From positions 1 to 40,234 of the forward strand of contig PXYR01000002.1 in assembly GCA_003023665.1 (NCBI GenBank): 40,234 bases of DNA, written 5' to 3'. Source of the DNA: Bacteroidota bacterium. Lineage in GTDB: Bacteria; Bacteroidota; Bacteroidia; Flavobacteriales; Schleiferiaceae. Of this stretch, positions 32,676 to 40,234 are shown one piece after another. The position numbers and the translations under genes are program-made. Positions within the stretch are counted from its first letter, which is position 1; each line of letters begins with the position of its first letter. The notes below the pieces were generated by a model that saw only the letters and a program-made list of their open reading frames with translations, did no database searches and was not told the origin of the DNA.

Positions 32676-33776
32676 ATGGAGAATAAATCAAAAAAAGCAA
32701 CCCTTCTGTTAGACGACGGCACTGTTTTTTATGGTAGCGCCACTGGTCTAGATGGAACTGCGTATGGCGAAATTTGTTTCAATACAGGGATGACGGGATA
32801 TCAGGAAATATTTACCGATCCCTCTTACTTTGGTCAATTAATGGTAATGGCCACGTCTCATATTGGAAATTATGGAGTTCATGCAGAAGAAATAGAATCA
32901 AGCAACATTCAAGTAGCTGGATTGATTACCAAGAACTTTAGTGAGGTAGCTTCTCGTGCAGGAAAGATGGACAGTCTTTATGGTTATTTTGAAAAAGAAC
33001 AAAAAGTTGCCATTAAGGATATTGATACGCGCGCATTGGTACGTCATATTCGCGATGCGGGTACAATGAATGCTATTATCTCCACAGAGACACACGATGT
33101 TTCTTCACTTAAGGAAGAGCTTAAGAATTGTCCTAATATGGAAGGTTTAGCTCTAGCGCCATTAGTGAGTGTAAAGGAAGCTTATGAAGTGGGTCCCGCA
33201 GATAGTGAATATCGGATTGCAGCTTTAGACCTTGGTGTTAAGAATAACATTATAAAATGCTTGACTGATCGCGGTGCACGGGTTAAGGTTTTTCCTTATA
33301 ATACTTCTACGGAAGAAATGCTGGCCTGGAATCCTAATGGATTGTTCTATTCTAATGGACCTGGTGATCCTGCTGCATCCCCGGAGATCGTTGCAGAAGT
33401 AGCTAAAGGTATAGCTACTGGTTTACCGGTTTTTGGGATTTGTTTAGGTCATCAGATGATAGCCCTTGCCAGTGGTCTTTCTACTTTTAAAATGCACAAC
33501 GGTCATCGTGGGATTAATCACCCTGTTAAAAATATTGAGACGGGACTTGGAGAAATTACTTCACAAAATCACGGCTTCGTGGTGAGTATGGAGGATGTTG
33601 AGCGCGCCAATAATGTTGAATTGACACACATCCATCTAAACGATCATACTGTAGCTGGAATAAAACGAACAGATGCGAATTGCTTTTCTGTTCAATATCA
33701 TCCTGAGGCATCACCAGGGCCACATGACAGCCGATACCTCTTTGATACATTTATTGAGAACATCAAAAACAATTAG
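32676..33776 (+). CDS. carA: Carbamoyl-phosphate synthase small (glutaminase) subunit
   Basis: 366 residues. It releases ammonia from glutamine and passes it to the large subunit CarB to make carbamoyl phosphate for pyrimidine and arginine synthesis. The N-terminal domain has LLLDDGTVFYGSATG. The class I amidotransferase domain (about 180-360) has the nucleophile Cys256 in FGICLGHQ and the His342/Glu344 pair in QYHPEASPGP; all three triad residues are present. carB is not in the window, so the subunits are encoded apart. It is followed after 34 bases by eno. Confidence 0.98.
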   Translation: MENKSKKATLLLDDGTVFYGSATGLDGTAYGEICFNTGMTGYQEIFTDPSYFGQLMVMATSHIGNYGVHAEEIESSNIQVAGLITKNFSEVASRAGKMDSLYGYFEKEQKVAIKDIDTRALVRHIRDAGTMNAIISTETHDVSSLKEELKNCPNMEGLALAPLVSVKEAYEVGPADSEYRIAALDLGVKNNIIKCLTDRGARVKVFPYNTSTEEMLAWNPNGLFYSNGPGDPAASPEIVAEVAKGIATGLPVFGICLGHQMIALASGLSTFKMHNGHRGINHPVKNIETGLGEITSQNHGFVVSMEDVERANNVELTHIHLNDHTVAGIKRTDANCFSVQYHPEASPGPHDSRYLFDTFIENIKNN

Positions 33777-33810
33777 GACACATACTAACTAACACTATAA
33801 ATAAAAGATT

Positions 33811-35100
33811 ATGTCTGTAATTACACACATCCACGCTAGACAGATATTGGATTCTAGAGGAAATCCAACTGTTGAAGTTGATGTAATCACTTCTACAGGT
33901 GCAATGGGTCGTGCCGCTGTTCCTTCAGGTGCTTCAACCGGAATTCATGAGGCAGTAGAGCTTCGCGATAACGATGAAAGTCGATACATGGGCAAAGGGG
34001 TGTTGAATGCAGTTGATAACGTAAATGATATTATTGCTCCTGAATTAGAGGGTGAAATCGTTACCGAACAGGCACACATTGATAGCATAATGTTGGAATT
34101 GGACGGTACTGAGAACAAAGGAAAGCTTGGCGCCAATGCAATATTAGCCGTTTCCTTGGCTGTGGCAAAAGCAGCTGCTGAAAGTACGGGTCAGTCGTTA
34201 TACAGATACATTGGCGGTGTCAATGCACGAACGCTACCGGTTCCAATGATGAATATCTTAAATGGCGGGTCACACGCAGACAATTCCATTGATTTCCAAG
34301 AATTTATGGTGATGCCTTTTGGTGCTGAGTCTTTTAGTCAAGCATTGCGCATGGGAACCGAAGTATTTCATAATCTTAAGAAGGTATTGAAAAGTAAAGG
34401 ATACTCAACCAATGTTGGTGATGAGGGTGGCTTTGCTCCGTCTATAGGTTCAAATGAAGAAGCTCTAGAGATTATTCTAGAAAGTATAGAGAAAGCAGGT
34501 TACAAGCCTGGTATAGATATATGGATTGCTATGGATGCAGCAGCATCGGAATTCTATAATGAAGAGAAGGGTACTTATGTATTTCATAAGAGCGATGGAC
34601 GTGAATTGACCTCTGATGAAATGGTTGAATATTGGGCAAATTGGATAGAAAAATACCCGATTGCCTCCATTGAAGATGGTTTGCACGAAGACGATTGGGC
34701 AGGATGGGCAAAGCTTCACACAAAGATTGGTAATAAGGTCCAGTTGGTCGGTGATGATTTGTTTGTTACCAATGAGAAGCGCGTGGCTAGAGGCATTGAA
34801 GAAGGAAGTGCAAACTCGGTCTTAGTAAAAGTGAATCAAATAGGTACTTTAACGGAAACCATAAATACTGTGACTCTTGCAAACCGACATATGATGACGG
34901 CGGTAATGTCACACAGATCGGGGGAGACTGAAGATGCAACAATCGCAGATTTAGCCGTAGCCCTGAATACAGGTCAGATTAAGACGGGTTCGGCTTCACG
35001 TTCAGATCGCATGGCCAAATACAATCAACTACTAAGAATCGAAGAAGAACTGGGAGAACGAGCTGTGTTCCCGGGCAAAAACTTTAGATTTATTAAATAA
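33811..35100 (+). CDS. eno: Enolase
   Basis: 429 residues, homodimeric in most bacteria. It interconverts 2-phosphoglycerate and phosphoenolpyruvate in glycolysis. Catalytic Glu205 (GDEGGFAP) and Lys340 (LVKVNQIGTLTET) are present, as are Mg2+ ligands Asp242, Glu288 (SIEDG) and Asp315 (GDDLFVTN), His155 in NGGSHADN and the SHRSGETED loop (367-375). The gene is preceded by 34 AT-rich bases without a clear promoter and followed after 19 bases by the citrate synthase gene, so the three genes carA-eno-gltA probably share a transcript. Confidence 0.99.
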   Translation: MSVITHIHARQILDSRGNPTVEVDVITSTGAMGRAAVPSGASTGIHEAVELRDNDESRYMGKGVLNAVDNVNDIIAPELEGEIVTEQAHIDSIMLELDGTENKGKLGANAILAVSLAVAKAAAESTGQSLYRYIGGVNARTLPVPMMNILNGGSHADNSIDFQEFMVMPFGAESFSQALRMGTEVFHNLKKVLKSKGYSTNVGDEGGFAPSIGSNEEALEIILESIEKAGYKPGIDIWIAMDAAASEFYNEEKGTYVFHKSDGRELTSDEMVEYWANWIEKYPIASIEDGLHEDDWAGWAKLHTKIGNKVQLVGDDLFVTNEKRVARGIEEGSANSVLVKVNQIGTLTETINTVTLANRHMMTAVMSHRSGETEDATIADLAVALNTGQIKTGSASRSDRMAKYNQLLRIEEELGERAVFPGKNFRFIK

Positions 35101-35119
35101 TCAATTCTAAAACCCTATC

Positions 35120-36424
35120 ATGGATAGAATTAAAGAACAATTTCGGGACACTTTCCCATCAATAGTCGCTGATACCAGGGCATTCTTGAAAGAGAATTCC
35201 AATCAGAAGGTTGGTGAGATAAGCTTAGGTCAACTTTATGGAGGGATGCGAGGAATGCCCGCGTTAATCTGTGAAACCTCCAAATTAGATCCAGAGGAAG
35301 GAATACGCTTTAGGGGCTACAGTATTCCTGAGCTTCAAGAAAAGCTGCCTAAGTATCCTGGGGGTGAGCAACCTTTGCCTGAAGGCCTTTTTCATTTAAT
35401 GCTAATGAATGAGCTGCCTACGGAAGATCAAGCTCGCCGTTTAAGTAACAACTGGGTTCGTAGAAGTAATGTTCCTGTCCATGTTTTTAAGGCTATTGAC
35501 GCTTTGCCAAACCGTACACATCCAATGACTCAATTTTCAATTGCTATTATGGCAATGAGAACGGAGAGTGAGTTTGCAAAAGCATATTCAAATGGTGTGC
35601 ACAAGAGTGAGTATTGGGATGCCACTTATGAGGATAGCATGAATTTGATCGCTCGTTTACCTCGAGTAGCGGCATACATCTACAGAAGAATGTACCACAA
35701 TGATCAACATATAGAACCAGATCCTAAACTTGACTGGGCGGGCAATTTTGCACATATGCTTGGTTTTGATAATGATGAGTTCAAGGAACTTATGCGAATG
35801 TACCTCACTATTCACGCGGACCACGAAGGCGGAAATGTGAGTGCTCATACGGTGCACCTCGTTGGATCGGCACTCAGTGATGCCTATTTGAGCTTTTCGG
35901 CTGGAATGAATGGTTTAGCTGGTCCATTGCATGGCTTGGCTAATCAAGAAGTAATAAGATGGATAAATAATATGCGACAAGAATTGGGAGGTGGACTACC
36001 AACCAAAGAGCAGATAGCAAATTATTGTAAGCAAACATTGGCCTCTGGTAAGGTGATTCCTGGCTTTGGTCATGCAGTGTTGCGTAAAACGGATCCAAGG
36101 TATACAGCACAGCGCGAGTTCGCTCTAGCGAAAATGCCCAATGATGAGCTATTTAAGATTATTAGTATGGTTTATGAGGTTGTTCCAGATATTTTGGCAG
36201 CGACCGGGAAGGTGAAAAATCCATGGCCAAATGTTGATGCGCATAGTGGTCAATTGCTTACTCATTATGGATTTGTAGAATATGAATTCTATACTGTCTT
36301 GTTTGGGGTTGCTCGTTCTTTGGGTACGCTATCAAATTTAATTTTGGACCGTGCTATCGGTATGCCAATTGAACGTCCTGGTTCCACAACCACCGAGTTG
36401 TTGAAGAAACAATTTGAGAAATAG
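35120..36424 (+). CDS. gltA: Citrate synthase, mitochondrial-like (type I)
   Basis: 434 residues. It condenses oxaloacetate with acetyl-CoA to enter the TCA cycle. The catalytic triad is visible as His271 (GPLHGLANQE), His318 (GFGHAVLRKTDPRY) and Asp373 (PNVDAHSG), equivalent to His274, His320 and Asp375 of pig heart enzyme. The segment HADHEGGNVSAHTVHLVGSA is strikingly close to mitochondrial enzymes and unlike the hexameric NADH-inhibited type II of gamma-proteobacteria, so a dimer without NADH control is inferred. The transcript ends at the terminator 22 bases downstream. The symbol gltA is used by convention. Confidence 0.95.
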   Translation: MDRIKEQFRDTFPSIVADTRAFLKENSNQKVGEISLGQLYGGMRGMPALICETSKLDPEEGIRFRGYSIPELQEKLPKYPGGEQPLPEGLFHLMLMNELPTEDQARRLSNNWVRRSNVPVHVFKAIDALPNRTHPMTQFSIAIMAMRTESEFAKAYSNGVHKSEYWDATYEDSMNLIARLPRVAAYIYRRMYHNDQHIEPDPKLDWAGNFAHMLGFDNDEFKELMRMYLTIHADHEGGNVSAHTVHLVGSALSDAYLSFSAGMNGLAGPLHGLANQEVIRWINNMRQELGGGLPTKEQIANYCKQTLASGKVIPGFGHAVLRKTDPRYTAQREFALAKMPNDELFKIISMVYEVVPDILAATGKVKNPWPNVDAHSGQLLTHYGFVEYEFYTVLFGVARSLGTLSNLILDRAIGMPIERPGSTTTELLKKQFEK

Positions 36425-36446
36425 ATTAAAAAGTTATTTTTTATTG

Positions 36447-36476
36447 ACCCTAGGGCATTTAGCTCTAGGGTTTTTT
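36447..36476 (+). terminator. Terminator after the citrate synthase gene
   Basis: ACCCTAGGGC (36447-36456), loop ATTTA, GCTCTAGGGT (36462-36471), with one G-T pair, followed by a T run to 36476. It closes carA-eno-gltA. Confidence 0.88.
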
Positions 36477-36502
36477 ATTGCTAACTATATAATAACTAGA
36501 AG

Positions 36503-36598
36503 GATAATTGTATATTTGCACCCCTTTTGGACACGAAGCATGCAGCCAATTGGATTTAAATTTTAAAAAACGCTCTCAAGGACGAGTGATAATTGTAT
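36503..36598. repeat. Two direct copies of GATAATTGTAT flanking the rpsA leader
   Basis: GATAATTGTAT occurs at 36503-36513, overlapping the minus-7 box, and again at 36588-36598, about 30 bases before the rpsA ATG. Spacing is 85 bases start to start. It may be chance in AT-rich DNA or a pair of regulator sites. Confidence 0.35.
36511..36518 (+). promoter_or_regulatory. rpsA minus-7 promoter element
   Basis: TATATTTG is a perfect TAnnTTTG followed by CACCCC. No TTG lies at the usual 17-23 base distance upstream. It predicts a leader of about 105 bases before the rpsA ATG at 36629, long for this genome segment. The leader contains AT-rich sequence and a possible weak AGGAC/GTCCT pairing. Confidence 0.5.
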
Positions 36599-36628
36599 GT
36601 AATGTCCTGGGATACAAGTAAATCTCTC

Positions 36629-38602
36629 ATGTCAGAAGAGAATAAAGTACCAAAAGAAGAGGTACAGCAAGAGACTCCAGCTCAGGAGGCTCCTCAAACA
36701 GAAGAAACACCAATAGTTGAAGAAGCCGTAGCCGAAACTCCTGCAACGGAAGTCTCGGAAGAAACAGAGGCGGTTGAAGAGACTGAATCTGAAGCGAGTA
36801 AAGCCGAAGAAACAAAAGAAGAACCAACAGCTGAAGAGACGGTTACCGATGAGCCAGCTTTTAGTTGGGACGATGTTGAAGCCGGTGAAGCCACTGTAAG
36901 CGAAGACCGTAAGGCTTTGGCAGCAATGTATGAGGAAACTTTAGGATCATCTTTAGAACATCAGGTTGTAGAGGGTAAAGTAACTTCTAAAACAGATCGC
37001 GAAGTAATTATTGATATCAATTCCAAGAGTGAAGGAGTTGTTAGTTTAAATGAATTCCGTTACAATCCAGAGTTGACTGTTGGCGATACTGTTGAAGTAT
37101 TGGTGGACCGTCAAGAAGATAAATATGGACAATTGGTTCTTTCACATAGGAAAGCCCGCTCCATTAAGGCTTGGGATCGTGTAAATGAAGCTCATGATAA
37201 TGATGAAATCGTTAAAGGTTACGTTAAGGCACGTACCAAGGGCGGTATGATCGTTGATGTATTTGGCTTAGAAGCGTTCTTACCAGGTTCACAAATTGAT
37301 GTTAAGCCTATTCGTGACTACGATCAATACGTAGACAAGACCATGGAGTTTAAAGTGGTGAAAATCAATCACGAATTTAAAAATGTAGTTGTTTCGCACA
37401 AGGCACTCATTGAGGCTGATCTAGAAGAACAGAAAAAAGAAATTATCTCGAAACTTGAAAAAGGTCAAGTATTAGAGGGTATCGTTAAGAACATCACCTC
37501 TTATGGTGTATTCATTGATCTTGGTGGTGTAGATGGTTTGGTTCATATTACTGATTTAAGTTGGAGCCGTATCAATCACCCTTCAGAGGTAGTAGAATTA
37601 GACCAAAAGATTAATGTTGTAATCCTTGACTTTGACGAAGGTAAGACACGTATTCAGTTGGGTATTAAGCAACTTGAGAAACACCCATGGGATGCTCTTG
37701 ATGAGAATGTTGGTGTAGGTGATAAGGTAACGGGTAAAGTAGTTGTCCTTGCTGATTATGGTGCCTTTGTTGAGGTATTGCCAGGTGTTGAAGGTTTGGT
37801 TCATGTTAGTGAAATGAGCTGGTCAGCACACTTACGTAGTGCAGGTGATTTTATGAAAGTAGGAGATTCTGTAGAAGCTGAAGTTTTAACTTTAGACAGA
37901 GAAGAGCGTAAGATGAGTCTTGGAATCAAGCAGTTAACTACTGATCCGTGGACTGATATCACGACTAAGTACCCTCAGGGTTCTAAGCATAGCGGAACCG
38001 TTCGCAATTTTACAAACTTTGGTATTTTCTTAGAGCTTGAAGAGGGAATTGATGGATTGATTCATATTTCTGATTTGAGCTGGAATAAAAAGGTAAAACA
38101 CCCGTCTGAGTTTACTTCTATTGGAGCCAATTTAGATGTAGTTGTGATGGATATTGATGCGGAGAACCGTCGTTTGAGTCTTGGACACAAGCAGGTTACT
38201 GACAACCCATGGGACGGGTATGCTGATTCCTTTAAAGTGGGTAACAAAGTAACTGGTACCATGATAAATTCTGGTGAGAAAGGCGGCGACGTGAAGTTTG
38301 CGGATTTCGAAGGTGTTGAAGCTTACTGTCCTGCACGTCACATTACTAAGGAAGACGGCGGTAAACTTGCTAAGGGCGAAACCGCTGAATTCGTTGTGAT
38401 AGAATTCAACAAGGATAACCGGAGAATTGTGGTTTCACATGTGGGAACATACAAGGAAGTTGAAATGAAAAAGAATACTGGTAGAGGCGGTAACAAAGGC
38501 GGAAACGTTGCAGTACCTAATCAAAATGTAGAACGTTCAACCATGGGTGATTTAGATGCATTAGCTGCATTGAAAGAGCAGATGGATAACGGCGACAAAT
38601 AA
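36629..38602 (+). CDS. rpsA: 30S ribosomal protein S1 with acidic N-terminal tail
   Basis: 657 residues from the ATG at 36629 (MSEENKVPKEE). In-frame ATG at 36602 and TTG at 36593 would add an unrelated stretch and were rejected. Residues 1-85 are disordered and Glu/Ala/Thr-rich. Six S1 RNA-binding domains follow at about 112-175, 192-260, 278-347, 364-435, 450-521 and 536-606; the third, fourth and fifth carry the clear SYGVFIDL, DYGAFVEV and NFGIFLEL cores. The C-terminus has a Gly/Asn-rich linker. S1 draws mRNA to the 30S subunit, important where Shine-Dalgarno pairing is not used. It has its own promoter and terminator. Confidence 0.96.
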   Translation: MSEENKVPKEEVQQETPAQEAPQTEETPIVEEAVAETPATEVSEETEAVEETESEASKAEETKEEPTAEETVTDEPAFSWDDVEAGEATVSEDRKALAAMYEETLGSSLEHQVVEGKVTSKTDREVIIDINSKSEGVVSLNEFRYNPELTVGDTVEVLVDRQEDKYGQLVLSHRKARSIKAWDRVNEAHDNDEIVKGYVKARTKGGMIVDVFGLEAFLPGSQIDVKPIRDYDQYVDKTMEFKVVKINHEFKNVVVSHKALIEADLEEQKKEIISKLEKGQVLEGIVKNITSYGVFIDLGGVDGLVHITDLSWSRINHPSEVVELDQKINVVILDFDEGKTRIQLGIKQLEKHPWDALDENVGVGDKVTGKVVVLADYGAFVEVLPGVEGLVHVSEMSWSAHLRSAGDFMKVGDSVEAEVLTLDREERKMSLGIKQLTTDPWTDITTKYPQGSKHSGTVRNFTNFGIFLELEEGIDGLIHISDLSWNKKVKHPSEFTSIGANLDVVVMDIDAENRRLSLGHKQVTDNPWDGYADSFKVGNKVTGTMINSGEKGGDVKFADFEGVEAYCPARHITKEDGGKLAKGETAEFVVIEFNKDNRRIVVSHVGTYKEVEMKKNTGRGGNKGGNVAVPNQNVERSTMGDLDALAALKEQMDNGDK

Positions 38603-38624
38603 TCCAAGATTTTTCAGATAATGC

Positions 38625-38658
38625 AAACCCTCGGACCGATCAGGTTCGAGGGTTTTTT
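38625..38658 (+). terminator. Terminator after rpsA
   Basis: AAACCCTCG (38625-38633) pairs with CGAGGGTTT (38647-38655), with ACC/GGT inside and loop GATCA, followed by a T run to 38658. It ends 28 bases before the Nif3-like start. Confidence 0.9.
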
Positions 38659-38672
38659 ATTGGATAAAACTT

Positions 38673-38680
38673 TAACTTTG
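38673..38680 (+). promoter_or_regulatory. Candidate minus-7 element of the Nif3-like gene
   Basis: TAACTTTG, a perfect TAnnTTTG, lies six bases before the ATG at 38687. No TTG with proper spacing was found. It would yield a leaderless or near-leaderless mRNA. Confidence 0.3.
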
Positions 38681-38686
38681 GGAACT

Positions 38687-39778
38687 ATGAAAATTGGAGA
38701 TATTATTAGCGACCTAGAACAATGGGCGCCGCCCTTTCTTCAGGAGTCCTATGACAATAGTGGATTAATTGTAGGGGCAAAAGATTGGGACACGAAAGGT
38801 GTGCTTGTGGCGCTAGACTGTTTAGAAGAGGTTGTTGATGAGGCGATTGACAAGGACATTAGTTTGATTGTCACACATCATCCTATTGTTTTTAGTGGTT
38901 TGAAACGATTTAATGGTGCTACTTATATAGAGCGTGTGGTGATGAAGGCTATCAAGAATGACATAGCCATCTATGCTATTCACACGAACTTAGATAATGT
39001 TCACTGGGGTGTGAATGCTAAAATTATTCAAATGCTTGGATTAGAAAAGCATAGTGTTCTGAGTCCAATGAAGAATAGCTTGAAAAAATTTCAAGTCTAT
39101 GTTCCAAGTTCTCATGCGGAATCTGTTGAGTCAGCAGTTTTCTCTGCTGGTGGAGGCAAGGTTAGCGCATATGAAGAATGCAGCTTTAAAAGCAATGGTG
39201 TAGGGTCATTCAAAGGTGGTAAAGGGACAAACCCATTCATTGGTGAAGCGGGTAAGCGTGAGTTCGTGGAAGAAATAAAACTTGAGTTTATTGTCCCCGC
39301 ATTTGTCGTAAAAGATGTTGAACGTGCTGCGCGCACTGCTCATCCCTACGAGGAAATGGCCTTTGAATGGCTAGCAATAGAAAACAATGCAACTCTTTAT
39401 GGAGCAGGTGCAGTTGGAGAGTTTGAAAAACCTATAAAATTTCATACGTTCTTAGAAGATGTGAAAACTGCTTTTGGTACCACTTTAAAATATACGCCAT
39501 CACCAAAGGATACGGTACAAAGAGTAGCGGTTTGTGGCGGTTCAGGAAGCTTTTTGTTGGGCGCCGCAAAAGCAGTGGAAGCGGATGTTTTTATCACCGC
39601 TGATTATAAATACCATCAATTTTTTGATGCTGACGGCACCATCTCCATATTAGATGTGGGACATTTTGAAAGCGAGCAATTTACAATCGACTTAATAGCT
39701 GATAGACTGTCAGAAAAATTCCCTAAATTTGCCGTTCTCAAAACTGAGGTTAATACAAACCCTATTCAGTACTATTAG
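38687..39778 (+). CDS. Nif3-like dinuclear metal-centre protein (YbgI/DUF34 family)
   Basis: 363 residues from the ATG at 38687 (MKIGDIISDLEQWAPP). The frame is open to an ATG at 38621, but that would run through the rpsA terminator, so it was rejected. The metal site is visible as VTHHPIVFSG (His64/His65), IHTNLD (99-103) and DVGHFESEQF near the C-terminus. Between the halves lies an insert of about 130 residues with the YHPYEE-like segment AHPYEEMAFE, a PII-like domain found in the long bacterial form. Family members are toroidal hexamers with two bound metals; the best-supported link is to GTP cyclohydrolase I-like activity, which is not settled. The next gene starts after one base. Confidence 0.93.
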   Translation: MKIGDIISDLEQWAPPFLQESYDNSGLIVGAKDWDTKGVLVALDCLEEVVDEAIDKDISLIVTHHPIVFSGLKRFNGATYIERVVMKAIKNDIAIYAIHTNLDNVHWGVNAKIIQMLGLEKHSVLSPMKNSLKKFQVYVPSSHAESVESAVFSAGGGKVSAYEECSFKSNGVGSFKGGKGTNPFIGEAGKREFVEEIKLEFIVPAFVVKDVERAARTAHPYEEMAFEWLAIENNATLYGAGAVGEFEKPIKFHTFLEDVKTAFGTTLKYTPSPKDTVQRVAVCGGSGSFLLGAAKAVEADVFITADYKYHQFFDADGTISILDVGHFESEQFTIDLIADRLSEKFPKFAVLKTEVNTNPIQYY

Positions 39779-39779
39779 T

Positions 39780-40234
39780 ATGGCTAAGAAGGCAAAAGAG
39801 TTAAGCGTAGAAGATAAATTAAGAACGCTTTACGATCTTCAGATTATTGATCGTCGCATAGACGAAATACGTGCAATGCGCGGCGAACTTCCATTAGAAG
39901 TTGAAGATCTTGAAAACGAGGTGGCCGGAATGGAAACCCGTATGGAAAAAGTGAATCATGAAATTGCCGACCTTGAGGTAGATATCAAGGAAAAACAACT
40001 GTTGATCAAAGAGAGCCAAGAAAAAATGGCTAAATATTCAAAAGATCAAGAGCAGGTTAGAAACAACAGAGAATTTGAAGCGATAGCTAAGGAAATTGAA
40101 TACCAAGAATTGGAAATTCAATTGGCAGAGAAACGCATTTTGGAATATTCAGCAAGAATAGATGCAAAGAAAGAGGCTAACGAAGCGAGCACAGAGAAAT
40201 TAAATGATCGTAAGACGCATTTATCTCACAAAGT
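39780..40234 (+). CDS. C4-type zinc-ribbon protein (DUF164-like), N-terminal part
   Basis: The first 151 residues are visible before the window ends. They form a long coiled coil (about 10-150), starting MAKKAKELSVEDKLRTLYDL with QIIDRRIDEIRAMRGELP and later RNNREFEAIAKEIEYQE. That last motif is typical of DUF164 proteins, which end in a C4 zinc ribbon expected beyond the edge. The ATG is one base after the Nif3-like stop, and this nif3-zinc ribbon pairing is common in bacteria, suggesting a shared but undefined role, perhaps nucleic-acid related. Confidence 0.9.
   Translation, partial: MAKKAKELSVEDKLRTLYDLQIIDRRIDEIRAMRGELPLEVEDLENEVAGMETRMEKVNHEIADLEVDIKEKQLLIKESQEKMAKYSKDQEQVRNNREFEAIAKEIEYQELEIQLAEKRILEYSARIDAKKEANEASTEKLNDRKTHLSHK

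Noticed and set aside
36593..36628. Upstream TTG/ATG starts for S1
   Set aside because: They add twelve residues unlike S1; MSEENK at 36629 is the usual flavobacterial start.
36627..36894. Antisense open frames across the start of rpsA
   Set aside because: They are complements of the Glu/Ala-rich tail, giving low-complexity Leu or Ser strings with no gene-like features.
38621..38686. Upstream ATG for the Nif3-like gene
   Set aside because: The added 22 codons are the rpsA terminator hairpin and T run, which would be removed from any transcript starting after it.
1..40234. CRISPR arrays, insertion sequences, tRNA genes, phage or defence genes
   Set aside because: Looked for repeats, transposase-like proteins and cloverleaf patterns and saw none; the window is ordinary chromosomal housekeeping sequence.

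Overview
The window looks like a chromosomal housekeeping segment from a Bacteroidota bacterium, most likely of the class Flavobacteriia (a Flavobacteriales or Cryomorphaceae-like lineage). The evidence is: the gene order rplQ-carA-eno-citrate synthase, a DUF4290 gene beside murA, promoters of the Bacteroidota type (TTG or TTTG, about 19 bases, TAnnTTTG), almost no Shine-Dalgarno sequences before genes, DnaJ with a reduced zinc region, and zinc-free forms of L36, S14 and S4. I see no mobile element, phage, CRISPR array, tRNA or rRNA.

Layout. Bases 1-804 (minus) hold the start of a heavy-metal P-type ATPase cut by the window edge. An M3 metallopeptidase (862-2889, plus) converges with a six-gene minus-strand cluster (8785 down to 2886): an ABC-2 exporter ATPase and permease, an MscS channel, a sigma-54 response regulator lacking a DNA-binding domain, a small acidic protein and a MATE exporter. 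Next come grpE-dnaJ (10551 to 8886), with a perfect palindrome upstream and a terminator downstream. Then a second minus-strand group (15648 to 10707): UvrD/PcrA helicase, DUF4290 protein, MurA and a TlpA-like thioredoxin, ending in a terminator.

From 15781 a consensus promoter drives a long plus-strand ribosomal supercluster of 32 genes (15870-32582), rpsL to rplQ, merging the str, S10, spc and alpha operons. tuf is absent between fusA and rpsJ, and adk and map are absent between secY and infA. No terminator was seen inside it; a strong one follows rplQ. Two genes, rpmD (L30) and rpmJ (L36), are under 60 codons and are easily missed.

After that terminator lie carA, eno and a mitochondrial-type citrate synthase (32676-36424) with their own terminator, then rpsA (S1) with its own promoter, a leader of roughly 100 bases and a terminator, then a Nif3-like metal protein and a C4 zinc-ribbon protein cut by the right edge.

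I did not find a convincing new biological system. The observations most worth a second look are: Asp in place of the catalytic Cys in MurA, the DnaJ that keeps only zinc centre II, the palindrome in the grpE-dnaJ promoter region, the back-to-back consensus promoters at 15649-15869 with a near-leaderless TTG-start helicase, the HTH-less NtrC-type regulator inside an envelope and transport cluster, and the similar acidic tails on S1 and L17.
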